DNA of 64,000 bases from Mangifera indica (Eukaryota > Streptophyta > Magnoliopsida > Sapindales > Anacardiaceae), in NCBI RefSeq assembly GCF_011075055.1, contig NC_058145.1, forward strand, positions 9,855,894-9,919,893, written 5' to 3'. Shown here piece after piece: positions 36,113-49,331 of the stretch. The notes under the pieces were generated by a model. That model worked only from the letters and a program-made list of their open reading frames with translations. It was not told where the DNA came from and ran no database searches. Numbering within the stretch: position 1 is the first letter of the stretch; every line of letters begins with the position of its first letter. Both the position numbers and the translations under genes were made by a program.

Positions 36113-39100
36113 TTATTTTTATTATTAAAATAATTATGCTCTTTTGGAGTTTTTGTCACCTTTCTAAGGCAAACACAGTGGAAAATTGTGTTTAATTGTT
36201 TGTTTTTTGAAAAATGTAAAACTTCATTTTATGAGTTTTGTCTATAATAATGAAAATGTTCGAAAATTTCTGCAACGTATGGAATTAAATAGAATTTTTT
36301 TAAAAGAACAAGGCATATAACAAATCTTAAAAAAATAAGACAATATTTTCATTATAGTTTTAGACTTAGTATAAAATAATGAAACTATTAAAAGTTGTTT
36401 TCACAATTTTCTTAATTTTTTATATGAAAAAAATTTAGAATATTAAATTTACTCATATTTTTATATATTATTTTTAAATTACAATATCAAATAATTTAGT
36501 AATTCGTTTAAAAACTATTTTTCTCCAAACAAAATCAAATTGCTAATTTTCTCCTTTAAATTTAAATAATTATCATATAAAAATGTCAAAAAATATTTCT
36601 TTACGTGAGAAGTAATATTTACATATTAAAAAATTAAGTAATCATTAATATTGTGATGATTTTAATATTAATAGAAAAATCCTTTGAATGATTAAAATGA
36701 ATTTAAAGGACATGAATAGGTTCTTTGAAAAATTTTAATGCACAATTTTAACCTAAACAATCAATAAAATAAAGGCACGAATATAAAGAGTAAAGATTAG
36801 AATAGCTCAATTTAATGTGGTTTGGAGTTTTCTTTTGCAAGTCTTTTACATCCACTTCTCTAATCAAACCACTTTGGAGTTTTATTATCATTTAAATGAT
36901 TAATTTATACTTAATTTGTTTGATATTGCACCAAATACACTAGTTGATATGAGATTTCGTCCACAAGTGTTTAAATACAAGATTTTTGTTTGTAAATGTG
37001 TCACAAAGGTTGATTATCCAACTTTTGAACAGATAGTCTCTCTATGAATAGAGTTAAGCTTAATGACAAAAAGAGATTTGCTTGAGATTTGAAAAACTGA
37101 GCTAAAAAGTATTGCAATGTGTTGTGTAGCCTTTCTTCACTTCAAAATAACTCAATTTATAGGCTTTGAATGGCTAGAAACACAATAGTTCCACTGGGTT
37201 TGAAAAACTAGCCGTTAACTTTTAAAAATGACATTTTGCTCTTAAAACTACAACAGAATAAGCAGCATTATAAGTTGGCATAGTCTGTACTACCATTTAC
37301 AACTAAAGGTTAATTTCAGTTAGAGTTTCTAACGGTCGACTTTAAATACTTGTACCACTTGAAGAACGATTGAAATGATTGGTAGCATAGTTGGTATCAT
37401 TTTCAAACCCATAAGTTCTGAAAATTCTAAAGTTTGCATGATATATCAATTGGGATACAACAAGACTTCTTTAACGCCTAATTTTTACACTATACACGGT
37501 CAACAAACTTAGTAGCACAATTGGTATGCTTTTTATTGACTTTGACCATGACCACCATGCAAGAACGACTCTTCATCCTCAGATCTCCTCACAAAAGTTA
37601 AAACACAAGCAACAAGAGGATTCTAGAATAGTCAACATGCATTGGTTAACTTTCTCTAAGTTGATCATGCTTTGAATGCTTAGAGTGCTACTTGATACCG
37701 AGATGTTTTCTACGTGCATGACTTGGAAATGGTCAAGAACTATTGGCTTACTTCAATGGAACGTTCGTGCATAACTATATTAGTCTTGGCTACAATTCTA
37801 GAAGTGTGCATGACTAAGGAAAGAGATAGGACATGACTTCATGAACATCTTATTTTTCTTTATGAGCTAGCTATGCCACTTGATGTGTCGGTCGTTCTCG
37901 GGGTTTGTCCCTATAATTTTCACATTTTGTCTATTTATAATGCTTTACACATTATTTGAAAATGTTAGTTATTTTAGTTTATGTTTTTATTATAATTAAA
38001 ACATCTCAAGAGCCAACATTAAATTTATTCCCGTCATCTGTATCAACAAATATGATATTTTATATTAAGGCAAAATGACTATTTCTAACCAAACTGTTAT
38101 GAAATATTAATTTTCTACTCTTTAATTTTGATAAATTTATTTTATCACTCTTCTATCAAAGTTCACAACTAGTTTCAACAGTCAAAAATTAGTTTTTCAT
38201 CACTTTAGATAATATATAATATGATTAATATCATTTACATTCCTAATAATATAAATTATAATTTTACCTAAACTACTTCATATTTTTCTTTTTTTCTTCC
38301 TCATCATCTTTTTTTTTTTTCCCCTTTCTTCTTCTTTCTCATTTCTCGGTTATTAGAAAACACCTAAGGGTAAGGTCAACCATTTTAGCTTGACAAAATG
38401 AATAGGTGACAATGAGATATGTTGTTAAGAGGCAAACACAAGATCCACTCGATATGAGTTTGACAACCCAAATTCCTTTAGCTTTCATCTCCTCTCAATC
38501 TCACTTAGTAGTGAGACAAACTTTTTATCTTGAAAGAATTTCAAAGATCCAAATAAATCATGGGCAATGTAGTGTTGTAGGGAGGGCAACGAGAGAAAGT
38601 TGAATAGTCTATTTTTAGTTTTTGATATTGTTTTAATGACTTTTAAACATTGTACTTTTATTTCTAATATTTTTGATGACTTTTCAACATTGTTATACTA
38701 TTTACGATGTCATTCTCCATATTTTTTTGTCATTCTCTAGTGTTCACATATATTTTAGGGTAAAATATTACTTAGTTTAGAGGGTATTTATTCTTTTTAT
38801 CAACTTTACAAAAAAAATTTAACAAATTTAATAGTGGGATTAATACGTACGTACCTTAAACTTAAAGGGTGAAAAATACCGGTACCTCAAAGTTTGGGGC
38901 CTCAGTTAATTTTTAAATAATTGTATTACAACATACTAAAAAGAAAACGTCCTCATTCTAAAAAATTCTTTTATTTTTATAATTCATAAAATAATTTTCA
39001 AACATAAAACACGCTCACATATTAATAAAAACATAAACAAATATAAAAATGGACACCCAGAGGGGGACCAAATCTTTGACTCTTGTAAGATTATTACATT

Positions 39101-40494
39101 TCCTATTGCCAACGTCTTTTTTATCCAAATTCGGCCCCCCAATCTATCAATCAACGAACCAAGACAAGGAATATGCGGAGGCCACCTTTCAACGGCACTC
39201 CTCTACGTTGGTACGTTAAAATTTTATTCTTTTGTGTTGTGTTATTAGGTCCTAAAAAGTTCAATTATTGGGAGCCTAAAGTAGCTTAGTTTGATGCATT
39301 ACAGTAATATAAGCGATTGAGGCTTTTGGGTTCTCTCTTTTTCATCTGTGTACCTTTTTCTTGTGTTACCGTTGGTGGGTAAGCATCAAGTTTCCTTTTT
39401 ATTTTTTTAACTGTGAGTGTGAGTTTTACTCTGCTTTGATTCTTTTCTTGTTGAAAATTCTCTTCTGGCTATTGCTGCTTTTTGGGATACTGGTTTATGA
39501 GGTTAAACTCTCATTTAGGTACGCCTTTTCCTTTTTTCTCTTCATTTTGGTGAGTTTGTGGTGTGGTGTTGTTAGATGAAGTCAGTATTTTCATTGAGTT
39601 CAATGAATTTTTATTTTTCGGAAGAGCTTCTGTGGGAAATTTAATACCTGATGGAATGCAATCTAATCTCAGGATGCTTTTAGATTGACTGTATATGTTA
39701 AATTTCATGCTTTCATGTTATGAGTTTCGAAAATAACATATGGTGTTTTGATGTTTAATGCTATTTACTTCAGGTTGTTGTGGTTGTTTGAAATAAAAAA
39801 TCTGTAGCCAAAGAGTGATAAATTTGTGCACCTATCTCTTAGTTGTTTTAAGAACTCAATTGTTTAGCTTGCAGCTATGGTGCTTGTGTATCTTATATTA
39901 TTGTAATGAATGGAGTTTGCATTTTGCTGAGTGAATATGCTTTTATCTACCTATGCTTGCTTCTTTTAGGAATTGAATTTTGTTTAAATTCCAGCTCTGG
40001 TAATTGTTTCTCATCTGGTAATAAATGGGGGAGCCATTGTGAATAGTGACAGTACTTGTTTATGAAACCATATACAAGTTGTCACGTTTCGTGGAGCGTG
40101 CAAAAGCACTGTCCCTCTTCATGGCATGCCATTCATTTATCAGCTATTTCAAACTTTCTCTGAATTCTTTAATTACCTCTTCACTTATCTCCCCAGAAGG
40201 GATTTCTTTGTGGTTTTGTTTTGCTTGCCTTTTTTTCAAAAATCTTCTGCCTTTCTTGACAGAGCAAGTGGCTACTCATCATAAATATAATAAATAGAAA
40301 GTAACTACTAAATCAGATTTTCCCATTGTTTCGAGCTTTTCAAAATAATTCTTTTCTATATTTACTATAATGTGTATTGCTGGGCAAACATATATGATTT
40401 TTAGAGAGTGATTCGAGTGGGGTAAAGATTATAAATTAGACGTTGGCTGGGAGACAAACAGATGCATACTAGCATCGGCCTCAAGGGGTAAAGT
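36113..40494. other. Gene-poor region upstream of the SINAT gene
   Basis: 36113-39150 shows no gene. 36800-37900 is somewhat less AT-rich and could be old retroelement sequence, but no frame or repeat supports this. 39160-40494 probably holds the promoter and an untranslated first exon and intron of the SINAT gene, since the start codon lies deep in the transcript-like sequence. I cannot place those boundaries. Confidence 0.35.
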
Positions 40495-42731
40495 ATGGCT
40501 CCCGGAGGAGGATTCTGCAAGGAAGTGACTGAGTCTCACATTTCATATGCAGTTTATGATATGGCAACTTCCAGTGTTGAGTTGAGGGGTTCCTCTTGTA
40601 GAAAAGCTACAACTAGCTTTGGTGGAAATCTGGCACCAACGGCAAACAATGAAGTGCACGAGCTACTTGAGTGTCCTGTTTGCATGAATTTAATGTACCC
40701 TCCAATTTACCAGGTATGCTCTTTTGCATATCAAAACTCTAGTGGAAGAAAGGTATCTGACATTGTGTTCAGGCTTTGACTTCCTTTTTTGTCAAAATAG
40801 ATAATAATCAGACTCCCATAGTTGGCATCATTGGGCATGGTGGATCTTAGCAATATATAATTATCTCACAAAGAAGGGAAAAGTCATGTAAAGTGGAACA
40901 ATTTAAATTTGTTAATTATTTAAGAAATCATTTTCAGTAATGTAGAAATTTCTTGAGTTGGCGACACTATTTTCTTGAAATTTTTGTAGAAATGTTTGGT
41001 CATATTATACCATGCTTAGCTATTTAGCTATAAACAAATTCATTGCTGCTGCAATTTTAAGCACTTTCAGAAAGGATTGTACCCTGTTTTTGTTTTGGTA
41101 AACATAGAAGTGCCATTTCCTGGCTTTCCCCAGTTTCAGACACGGTGATTGTAAACAAAATTTTATATTTTAATCTTCTTTTATTGACGAAGTTCTCTCG
41201 TTTTCCTTTCTAGTGTCCAAACGGCCACACTGTATGCTCAAATTGCAAGGTTAGAGTACGTAAATCTTGCCCAACTTGTTGCCATGAATTTGGAAATATA
41301 AGGTGCTTGGCTCTGGAGAAAGTAGCCGAGTCACTGGATCTCTCCTGCAGGTACCAAATTTTTGGTTGTCTGGATATATTTCCATATTACAGCAAACTCA
41401 AACATGAAAAGAACTGTAAATATCGTCCGTTCAATTGCCCCTATGCTGGGGCTGAATGCTCCGTCGCTGGTGATATCCCACTCCTGGTCAGGCATCTCAA
41501 GAATCATCACAAAGTTGACTTGCATGATGGAAGTACTTTCAACCACAGATATGTCAAAGCCAATGCCCAAGAAGTTGAAAATGCTACATGGATGTTGACT
41601 GTAAGATTGCTCTCTCTCTTTTCACTGCACATATCTCTATGGTCTTTTTTAATTGAAATCTGATTTATACACAAAGTAATATACTTAGCATAGGTAAACT
41701 AGTAATCTGAATATTATTCATTTTAAAAAATTTCTTTTGGAATAGCTTTTGTATCATATATTTAGAATCATGTATTTATTTGTTTTGTAATAATGCTATA
41801 TTCTTGGAATCAAACAATTCTTCAAATTTTAGAATCATTTGAGATATTTTTGCAAATTCAAGTCATAAATGGCACATTGACATCTTTGCCTGAATCTTGC
41901 TGTAATATGATGCCCTGTTGGTTTTCCATGTGAATATTAAATGCGGGTTGCTTATACATGCAATTCTCCATATAGAAAAGCTTTATCTGTCAATTTAAAA
42001 AGTGACTTAATCTTTCTAATTAAACATACGACTTTGTGGTAGTTCACCAAATTGGTGCTCGTCTTTTAATTGGATGGTTTAGTCAACTCCAAGTTAAATG
42101 TGTATATAATATGCAATACAATTTGTATGATTCTCCATCAGTAATTCTTTTGTTTGCTGAGAAGATGAACAAAATGATAACTGGATATAGAAACGCAAGA
42201 CCGGTTATTTTAGGGGGAAACATATTAAGAAAGAACAAAAGTCCAGGATATACTGCCACATTTTACATTTTCTTCATCTTCTCTCCTTTTAGCCAATGCT
42301 CGCTGTATAGCAGTTAGCAGACGGTCATGAGATGGGAGAATTCTCTCAAATTCCATTCATTTGTCAGCTCCAATCTTCTTAAAAAAGCTTCATTCTTCTA
42401 TCCTGTGCAGGTTTTCAATTGTTTTGGCCAACAGTTTTGCCTGCACTTTGAGGCTTTTCATCTAGGAATGGCACCTGTTTACATGGCCTTCTTGCGATTC
42501 ATGGGTGACGAAGAAGAGGCTAGGCAATTTAGTTACAGTCTGGAAGTTGGTAGAAATGGCAGAAAACTGACATGGCAAGGGATTCCTAGGAGCATCCGTG
42601 ATAGCCATAAGAAGGTTCGAGATAGTCAAGATGGCCTAATCATTCAGAGGAACTTGGCACTGTTCTTTTCCGGTGGTGATAGACAGGAACTCAAACTGAA
42701 AGTAGCTGGCCGTATATGGAAAGAACAGTGA
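40495..42731 (+). CDS. SINAT-type (SEVEN IN ABSENTIA) RING E3 ubiquitin ligase
   Basis: Exons 40495-40713, 41214-41600 and 42411-42731, all in phase 0, encode 308 residues, the length I recall for Arabidopsis SINAT2. The C3HC4 RING uses Cys60, Cys63, Cys74, His78, Cys81, Cys84, Cys92 and Cys95. The SIAH-type zinc fingers follow (CRYQIFGCLDIFPYYSKLKH; HLKNHH). The C-terminal TRAF-like SINA domain includes CFGQQFCLHFEAFHLG, FMGDEEEARQFSYSLE and WQGIPRSIRDSH. SINAT proteins dimerise through this domain and ubiquitinate targets; in Arabidopsis these include autophagy and brassinosteroid regulators. The first 58 residues are poorly conserved, as usual in the family. No defects. A MITE inserted 27 bases after the stop codon probably lies in the 3' UTR. 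Confidence 0.95.
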
Positions 42732-42757
42732 GAGAGATAAAATAGAAACTTTGACAT

Positions 42758-42989
42758 TAGAGATGACAATTTCAGCCTAACTTTGGGCGTCCCAACCCTA
42801 ACGGGGAGAGGATTCTTCGATAGAAACGAGAAAAGGGATGAGAACAGAGATGAAAAAAATCTCCGCAATCGGGGATAGAAAGGGGATTTTTCTTCACAGA
42901 AAAGACACAGAGAATCATTATCATCCCCATAACGGGGACAGAAACAGGGATTGAGATCCCCTCCCCATCCCCCCTTGTTGCCATCTCTA
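42758..42989. mobile_element. 232-bp hAT-type MITE with perfect 8-bp target duplication
   Basis: Ends are TAGAGATGACAAT and its inverse ttgttgccatctcta. It is flanked by identical TTTGACAT at 42750-42757 and 42990-42997. The interior is a GGGGA/TCCCC-rich imperfect inverted repeat. An 8-bp duplication and a TAGAGATG start fit the hAT superfamily. It sits in the SINAT 3' flank in the same transcribed direction. Confidence 0.9.
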
Positions 42990-42997
42990 TTTGACAT

Positions 42998-44289
42998 AGA
43001 TGATGTAGTGGAAATTTGCATCAGATATATCCAGTGTACTCTGTAAATCTGTAGATATTTATGTTGATTGCCAATTTAAGGTCACTTTTTGCATGATTAA
43101 CCTATTTGCTGGGAGTCTCCCTCAACCTTTACCGACAGAAAATCTGAGCTCCGGGTATACATTGAAGCAAAACCCACCTCAGGTTAGCGACGCTTTCCCG
43201 GTCAAATAAAGCACAATTCAATTTTTATATGTGACCTGTCCCAGATCATTCTCATGCAAATTCTCTCCAGTTTGATGATATCGAAAACTGCAGATATTCA
43301 GGTTTTATTATGTACACTCAAATCTCGTTGCTTTAATCTCAAAGAGGAGAATTACATCATATTATAATTTCCATGATATTGTTACATAATATATGACACA
43401 TCAGTTGATATATCTATTGAAAAACTTGAGATATCATTGAGACCAAAAAATATTATTTACCTTGAATATTAACAATACAAAATCTTGAAATTTCAATCAG
43501 TTATACTTTTACAATTTCGTATTATACAAAAGGTTTCACATTTGTTTTTTCTAATCAAACTGTGCCGTTTTAGGACTTGTAAAGGTTTTAAGCCCTAAAC
43601 CTTGCGTTACATTGCAAATGAAGATGCTCATAAGAGTAAAAACTCTCTCTCCATCAAAACTCCTGCAAAACCCCATCTTCAGAACTCCTTAAAGGCCTCA
43701 AATTTTAAATTCTTTTTACTTTCACCCTTCTCCTTCACTTCTCCCTTCTCAAAAGCCACCTCTTTCTCCTTCTCCTCCTCCTCCTCCTCCTCCTCCTCCT
43801 CTTATGTGGATTATTCATTGAAGAGGAACCTTAGAGAAGAAGAAAGGAAGAATAAGAGGGGAGAATTTATGAGAAGATTTAAGAATTTCCAATAACCAAC
43901 AACATGCATTTTTATTTTATCATTTCGCCTTTTGTATAATATGCCAACTCATCAAACCAACGTTAATTACAATCTTTCTTTCTTCTTGCATATGGCATAT
44001 CTTGCTCTCCTTGCATCTCTTGTTTCTTCCCTAAGATAGTTGTTGAACTTAAAACTTAAAACCAAGCGAGGGTATAACAACTGCCCTCCTTTCCTAAAAC
44101 TATCCTTTTTTGCTTGCTTGCTTCTACGAAACCTGTTTAGTTTTGGGCAACATAGAGGAGACATGAATGCTTTCTCCAACCTGTTTCTTCATTAGAAAGA
44201 CATTGAAGAATAGGTGGATACGAATGGATGGTGACAGTTCGAGCCTGCACGCGACTTCGCTAATTTTCTCCAGCACCTTGAACGGCTCA
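42998..44289. other. Intergenic region with a TCC microsatellite
   Basis: 43772-43802 is an uninterrupted (TCC)n run of about ten units inside a pyrimidine-rich stretch (43690-43800). An open frame crosses it but has no credible ATG, and its composition follows the repeat, so no gene is called. Nothing else is recognised. Confidence 0.5.
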
Positions 44290-46130
44290 TATAAGCAGGT
44301 AACTAATTTTTGTAATCAAATCTTCGATAAATGAGCATGTAATCTTTTGAATTATGCAGATTTTGCATAGCCCATTTGGCGGGCTTTCAATGATCCATTT
44401 CTGGGTTACTTAAATATCTAACAAACATTCTAATTATATATGCACTATCTAGACTTGTACAAACTTTAACATATATGAGACTCCTTACTTAATGCATAAA
44501 GGATGTTTTCCATTTCTTTCTTCTCAATTTCATTTCTTGGGCATTGAAGCAAGCTCAATTTAACACCTTTAGCAATGGTTTAATCTCTTGGTGAACAATT
44601 TTTCAAACTAAATCTATCAAGTTTTTAACCAATGAATGTCTTTTAAGATAAACCAAGTATACCACATGAGCGATCATAATAAATATATAATTTTAACACA
44701 AAAGACATTCATAAGGTCTCTCGTTTTTAAATTTTTTTGAAAGAAATCTCTTGGTTTATTGCAACAAGGTCATATCATTACTTTTTAATAAAATATCAAC
44801 ATATAATACCAAGAGAATAAACATATGCTCACTTTGATCTTGTTATAAACACATTGATCAACAATGTTTTCTTTGAAACCAAAAGAGAAAATCACTTGAT
44901 CAAATTTTGTAGAATGTTAATAGAATGCTTGTTTTAAACCATAAATGAATTTCTTTAGTTTGTATACCATATGTTTTGAACCATTGGATTCAAAATTATC
45001 TGGTTGCACCATTTATTTGGTTTCTTCAATGTTACCATTAAGAAACACAGTTTTTACATGTATCTAATGAAGTTTCAAATCATAATAGCAACTAGTGTCA
45101 TAATGATTCTAAAACAAATTTTTGTTGAAACCAAAGAGATAGCCAAACAACATAGTTGTGTGGATTGTTGATCTCCTCTCCCTAGTGGATCTACACAATG
45201 AAACTTTTTATTGAGGTTGCTTTGGTTTTTTCACATGATTGAGAGCATGTTCCTCTTCATGAGCAAAAGGATACTCAAGTATACCATAATTATCTACATT
45301 AACTCCTTGTGCAATGATAGATGTAAATATCTCATCATTATCAATAGCAACTATAGGAATGTTAACATATTCCTCCTCAAAGACAAAATTCTTAAAGTGA
45401 AATGCTCCCATCATTTTCAATATCCTCAATAAATTTGGCATTCACTATCTCAAGGAATAATTTATTTGATAGGTCATAAAATTTTAAGTATCTTGATCTT
45501 TTTGAATATCCAACAAAATAAAAATGAATTCTTTTAAGTTCAATTTTCTTTCATTACACTTACATGGATAAGTCTCTGTTGGACAACACAAATATAAAAA
45601 TACCTAAGACTAGGCTTGTTCATAACTCTTATAAGGTATTAGCCACTGATTTACTTGGTACTTTATTAAGGATATAAACAACAATCATTAAGACTTCTCC
45701 CTGAAGTGATTATGGCAAAGAAAAATGACTTATCATATTTCTCATCATATCTTTTATGGTTTGATTTTGTCTCTTAGCTACACCTTTTCAGCTAGGAGTC
45801 CCCAGCATGGTGCATAAAGGAACAATGCCACATTCTCCTAAATATCTCATTAAAGGCCTTAGATATTGTTCACTCAATTCATCATATTTACCATAGCATT
45901 CACTGTCACAATTAGATTTTGATAGTTTTAACTTTCTTAGTAAGTTCATTTTCAACTTTAGTTTTATAGACTTTAAACACATCAAATGATTTTAACTTCT
46001 CATGTATCATGTATAGGTACACATAACAAGAATAGTCATCTACTATTAGCCATTGCAAGATATCGTAGGGAATATATCACAAATATCAACATGTATAACT
46101 TACAAAACACCCGAACTCATGTATGTACCT
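44290..46130 (-). pseudogene. Ty1-copia retrotransposon relic (integrase and reverse transcriptase)
   Basis: On the minus strand, in order: integrase (DDYSCYVYLYMIHEKLKSFD at about 46060; YLGECGIVPLCTMLGTPS at about 45800; degenerate GVAKRQNQT), the post-integrase region, then reverse transcriptase (VKTVFLNGNIEE near 45040; YKLKKFIYGLKQAF near 44960) and the start of the RNase H-side region (GKHPLCIK, WIIESPPNG near 44380-44500). Stops and frameshifts are frequent and no LTRs are visible. It is a dead element. The order integrase then RT identifies copia. Confidence 0.85.
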
Positions 46131-46295
46131 AAATTTTTTTTTTCTATTTGTATGTTTTGCGTTAATACATTCAATGCATGTACCAACAATAAACATGGGA
46201 TTAGACTGTTGAATAGTATGCAGTGTTTTTCGCTTGTAATTTAATTGTTAGAAACAACTTGATAAGATTATCGAACTATTGCAATAACATAGCAT

Positions 46296-46298
<3 letters not shown>

Positions 46299-46367
<69 letters not shown>
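46299..46367. repeat. (AT)n microsatellite, 69 bp
   Basis: About 34 uninterrupted AT units between the copia relic and the MTP8-like pseudogene. Expected to be highly length-variable. Confidence 0.95.
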
Positions 46368-46368
<1 letters not shown>

Positions 46369-46465
46369 CTCAGATTGTTTCAATTTGAAATAGGAAACAA
46401 CTTTGAAGTGGATAGTGTTTAGAGAGATACCTTAATACTCTTTCAACTAACAAGTTGTGTTTTAC

Positions 46466-48481
46466 AGGAGAGAAGGAATACTATCAATGACAATTTGTGA
46501 CCTTGAAATCCTTTGAGGAAGTCGATTATTTGGTGGAATCCGATTTCTTAATCTTGGAATATCATGAGGAAGACCAACATGGCAGAGCAATCAAGATCTC
46601 AAATTATTTTGGTTAGATTTGTATTGCTTTGTAGAAGGAAATAGAAGAGTAATTATTTTAAGTTATAAACAACACTACTGCTTTTGCAGGAGACTTTGAA
46701 TTTTCAACTATTCTCTGATAACTATTTAGGTGTACATGAATTTTCAAGTGTCCTTGCTCCCTAATGGTAATCACATAATATTCAAGAAGAAAAGCAATGA
46801 AAATGTTGAAACCCCTAAACACAGAATCTGAATGTTATGTTGTTTCGTATAATTCAGTGTACAGATTTGATGTATTGAAATAACAGTATGAATGAAATGC
46901 AGATCTATGCTACTATTGAGAGTGGATCCATTGCCATTGCTGCATCCAGACTGGATTTGTTACTCGATCTTATGGCTGGTGGCAGACTTTGTTTCACTTC
47001 TGCAATTGGAATGGTTTTCTCGATAATGATTGGTGCTACTGTGGCAAAGCTAGTCCTGAGGCTGTACTGCAAAAGCTCAGGAAACAAACGGCGAGGATCA
47101 CTATTTTGATGTGGTAACAAATGTACTCGGATTGATTGCAGCTATTCTTGGTGATACATTCTACTGGTGGATTGACCCTGTTGGCGCCATTCTCTTAGCT
47201 GTTTACACAATATCAAATTGGTCTGAAACCGTCAGGGAAAATGCAGGTACCTTCTTCAACCGTCTTACTGGTCATCAATCCTTGTAAGTTAAAAATGAGG
47301 GGAAAAAATTGTACTTTTGTAAGAATTGTGCAGCTTATCTTACCCCAACAAAATCATCAAAAAAAGGTTTATCTCTCACAATTTCATCAAATCCTTTGCT
47401 CACGCTTATGTATAACTGATAATTGCATAGCCATTTCATTTTTTATGTAAAACTTTGCATAGAACTGTTGGATTGAAAAGGATGTTTATGAAATGAAGGA
47501 TGGAATATTGCGTATATCGGAACTGTTGTAAGGTTAAGGATACAAAACTAGAATGATATCCCATTTAATGCATGTGACAGAAATTAGAGTGTTCAAGTGG
47601 CTTGGTAATGGATGATTTGGCACAGTATAGTGTTTCAGAAAACTAGGAAGATAAAACAGGGAAATCAATTTAATGATATGCTAAAGACTCTGTTGATCAA
47701 ATATTGGAAAAATGACTCGTCAAACGTAGAAATTAAGGCCCGGATTGTCTAGAACGGAGGAAAAAGATTTTTGCAGCTGAACCCAGCTAAGTTGGGATTG
47801 AGGCTTTGGTGAGTTGAGTTTTCCAGTTTCTTCAGATTCATTTTCCGAACATCCATTGAATAGTTTCTCTAATTCAGTCATTCTAACACTAACTTGTATT
47901 ACTGGTATCTGAAGTTTAATGAGCTTATGAAGCTTTCCTACTTCATGAAATCGACTAGCCTTCTGTTATCACATTAAACTATGCCTCCTAGTATGCAGTT
48001 GTATTATCCAAAACTATTCTGAATGAGCCGAATGAATGCAGTTTCACTTGTAGGAGAATCGGCCTCTCCTGAAATCTTGTAGAAATTGGCTTATCTCGTC
48101 TTTAGGCACCCTAAAGTCAAGCATATCAATACAATTCGTGCTTACACATTTGGTGCACTTTATTTTGTAGAAGTTGGTAACATTTTTTTCCTGGTTTCTG
48201 GTTAATTATGCAGTTCATTTATATATTGGGTTCCTTCGGTTTATTGATTATGTTATGTGCAAGTGTTTAATGTAATCTGTGTCATTCTCTTGGAAAAGGT
48301 TAACATTGAGCTCCCAGAAGAATTGCCTTTAAGGGAAGCACACACCATTGGCGAGACCCTGCCGAACAAGATTGAGAAATTCCCAGAAGTTGAAAGAGCA
48401 TTTGTTCATCTTGACTACTATTGTGAGCACAAGCCGGAGCACAAAGTTCACAGCAGGCTTCCCAGCAACAGTTTGTCTTGA
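46466..48481 (+). pseudogene. MTP8-like manganese cation diffusion facilitator, pseudogene
   Basis: CDF proteins of the MTP8 group move Mn out of the cytosol. Pieces in order: 46466-46615 (KEYYQ, break, QFVTLKSFEEVDYLVESDF); 46900-47250 (QIYATIESGSIAIAASRLDL, LLDLMAGG, then VAKLVLRLYCKSSGNK, and in another frame HYFDVVTNVLGLIAAILGD and WWIDPVGAILLAVYTI); about 48115-48175 ([17 protein letters not shown]); and 48298-48481 ([38 protein letters not shown]). Defects: frameshift at about 46485; loss of about 45 codons around transmembrane helices 3-4 after LMAGG (the normal LWFTHLSM to KYPIGKLRVQPVG part); frameshift after SGNK at about 47090; and absence of the exon before RAYTFG. The N-terminal exon is also missing. 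Introns are retained, so it is a decayed duplicate and not a retrocopy. Confidence 0.88.
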
Positions 48482-49331
48482 TTTTACTTTGACAGATGTT
48501 TCTTCTCAACCGTCAATGGTTGTAATTTCAGTGTAAAATGAATCAAATTTCGTTGTTGGAGGATGAGACTGAGTATAGCAATACTTCTATAACATATACA
48601 CTCCTGGTGTATGAATAAGGTTTACAGACAGCAGACGATGTGCAGAATATTTGATGTACATCAAGGTTTTTAGCTTATATGTAATGTTATAGGGAAATCT
48701 CATTCTTTTTATCTGAAGCAAATGAAATAGAAGGTTTGACTGCTTGTTCAATGATTACATTAATCTGATCATTAAATTATAACTAATTCATTTTGAAAGG
48801 GCTTTACCATGCAGAAGTGTTCATGGTACATTGTTTGCACAAAGTTGAAATTTGGCACCTTACTGCAATTTGAATCATGCTTTAGGCTCTGAAGTTACCG
48901 GCTTCAAGAATAGATACCATTTACCGAAAAAAAGAGAGTTTAGGTTCTACTAGAACTGCCATTAAGAGGGGTAATCTGCTTTCATGTAATAGTATACTAC
49001 AAGGAGTATTGGCATGTTGAAATCATATATGCTCAAGACAAATGAAAATTGAAAGAATGAAAAAAGAAAAATCCTGTAAAAATTTAAAACTTAGGCCACT
49101 TACTGGGCTATTTTACAGACAAAAAGCCACATGTATGCATTGTACTGAGAGAAACATTCATACAGTAACTCCAGGATTTGTTCATCTTGTTGAATAATAA
49201 TCAGTAGAGTAGAACATCTGATACCTGCCAAATTGCAGAAATCACATTTTCAAATAAGATAAGCCCAATAACACATTTCACAGCCAAAAGACATGATCAG
49301 TAGAGAGTTGTGCAAAATGAAACGGACATAC
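48482..49331. other. Intergenic region between converging loci
   Basis: 3' flanks of the pseudogene (+) and of the zinc-finger gene (-). No separate feature is seen. Confidence 0.5.

Noticed and set aside
36800..37900. Possible LTR or pararetroviral sequence
   Set aside because: No terminal repeats, primer-binding site or polymerase fragments could be identified, so it is left unassigned.
43602..43895. 97-residue serine-rich frame
   Set aside because: It has no upstream ATG in frame (starts on TTG), and its core is a (TCC)n microsatellite.
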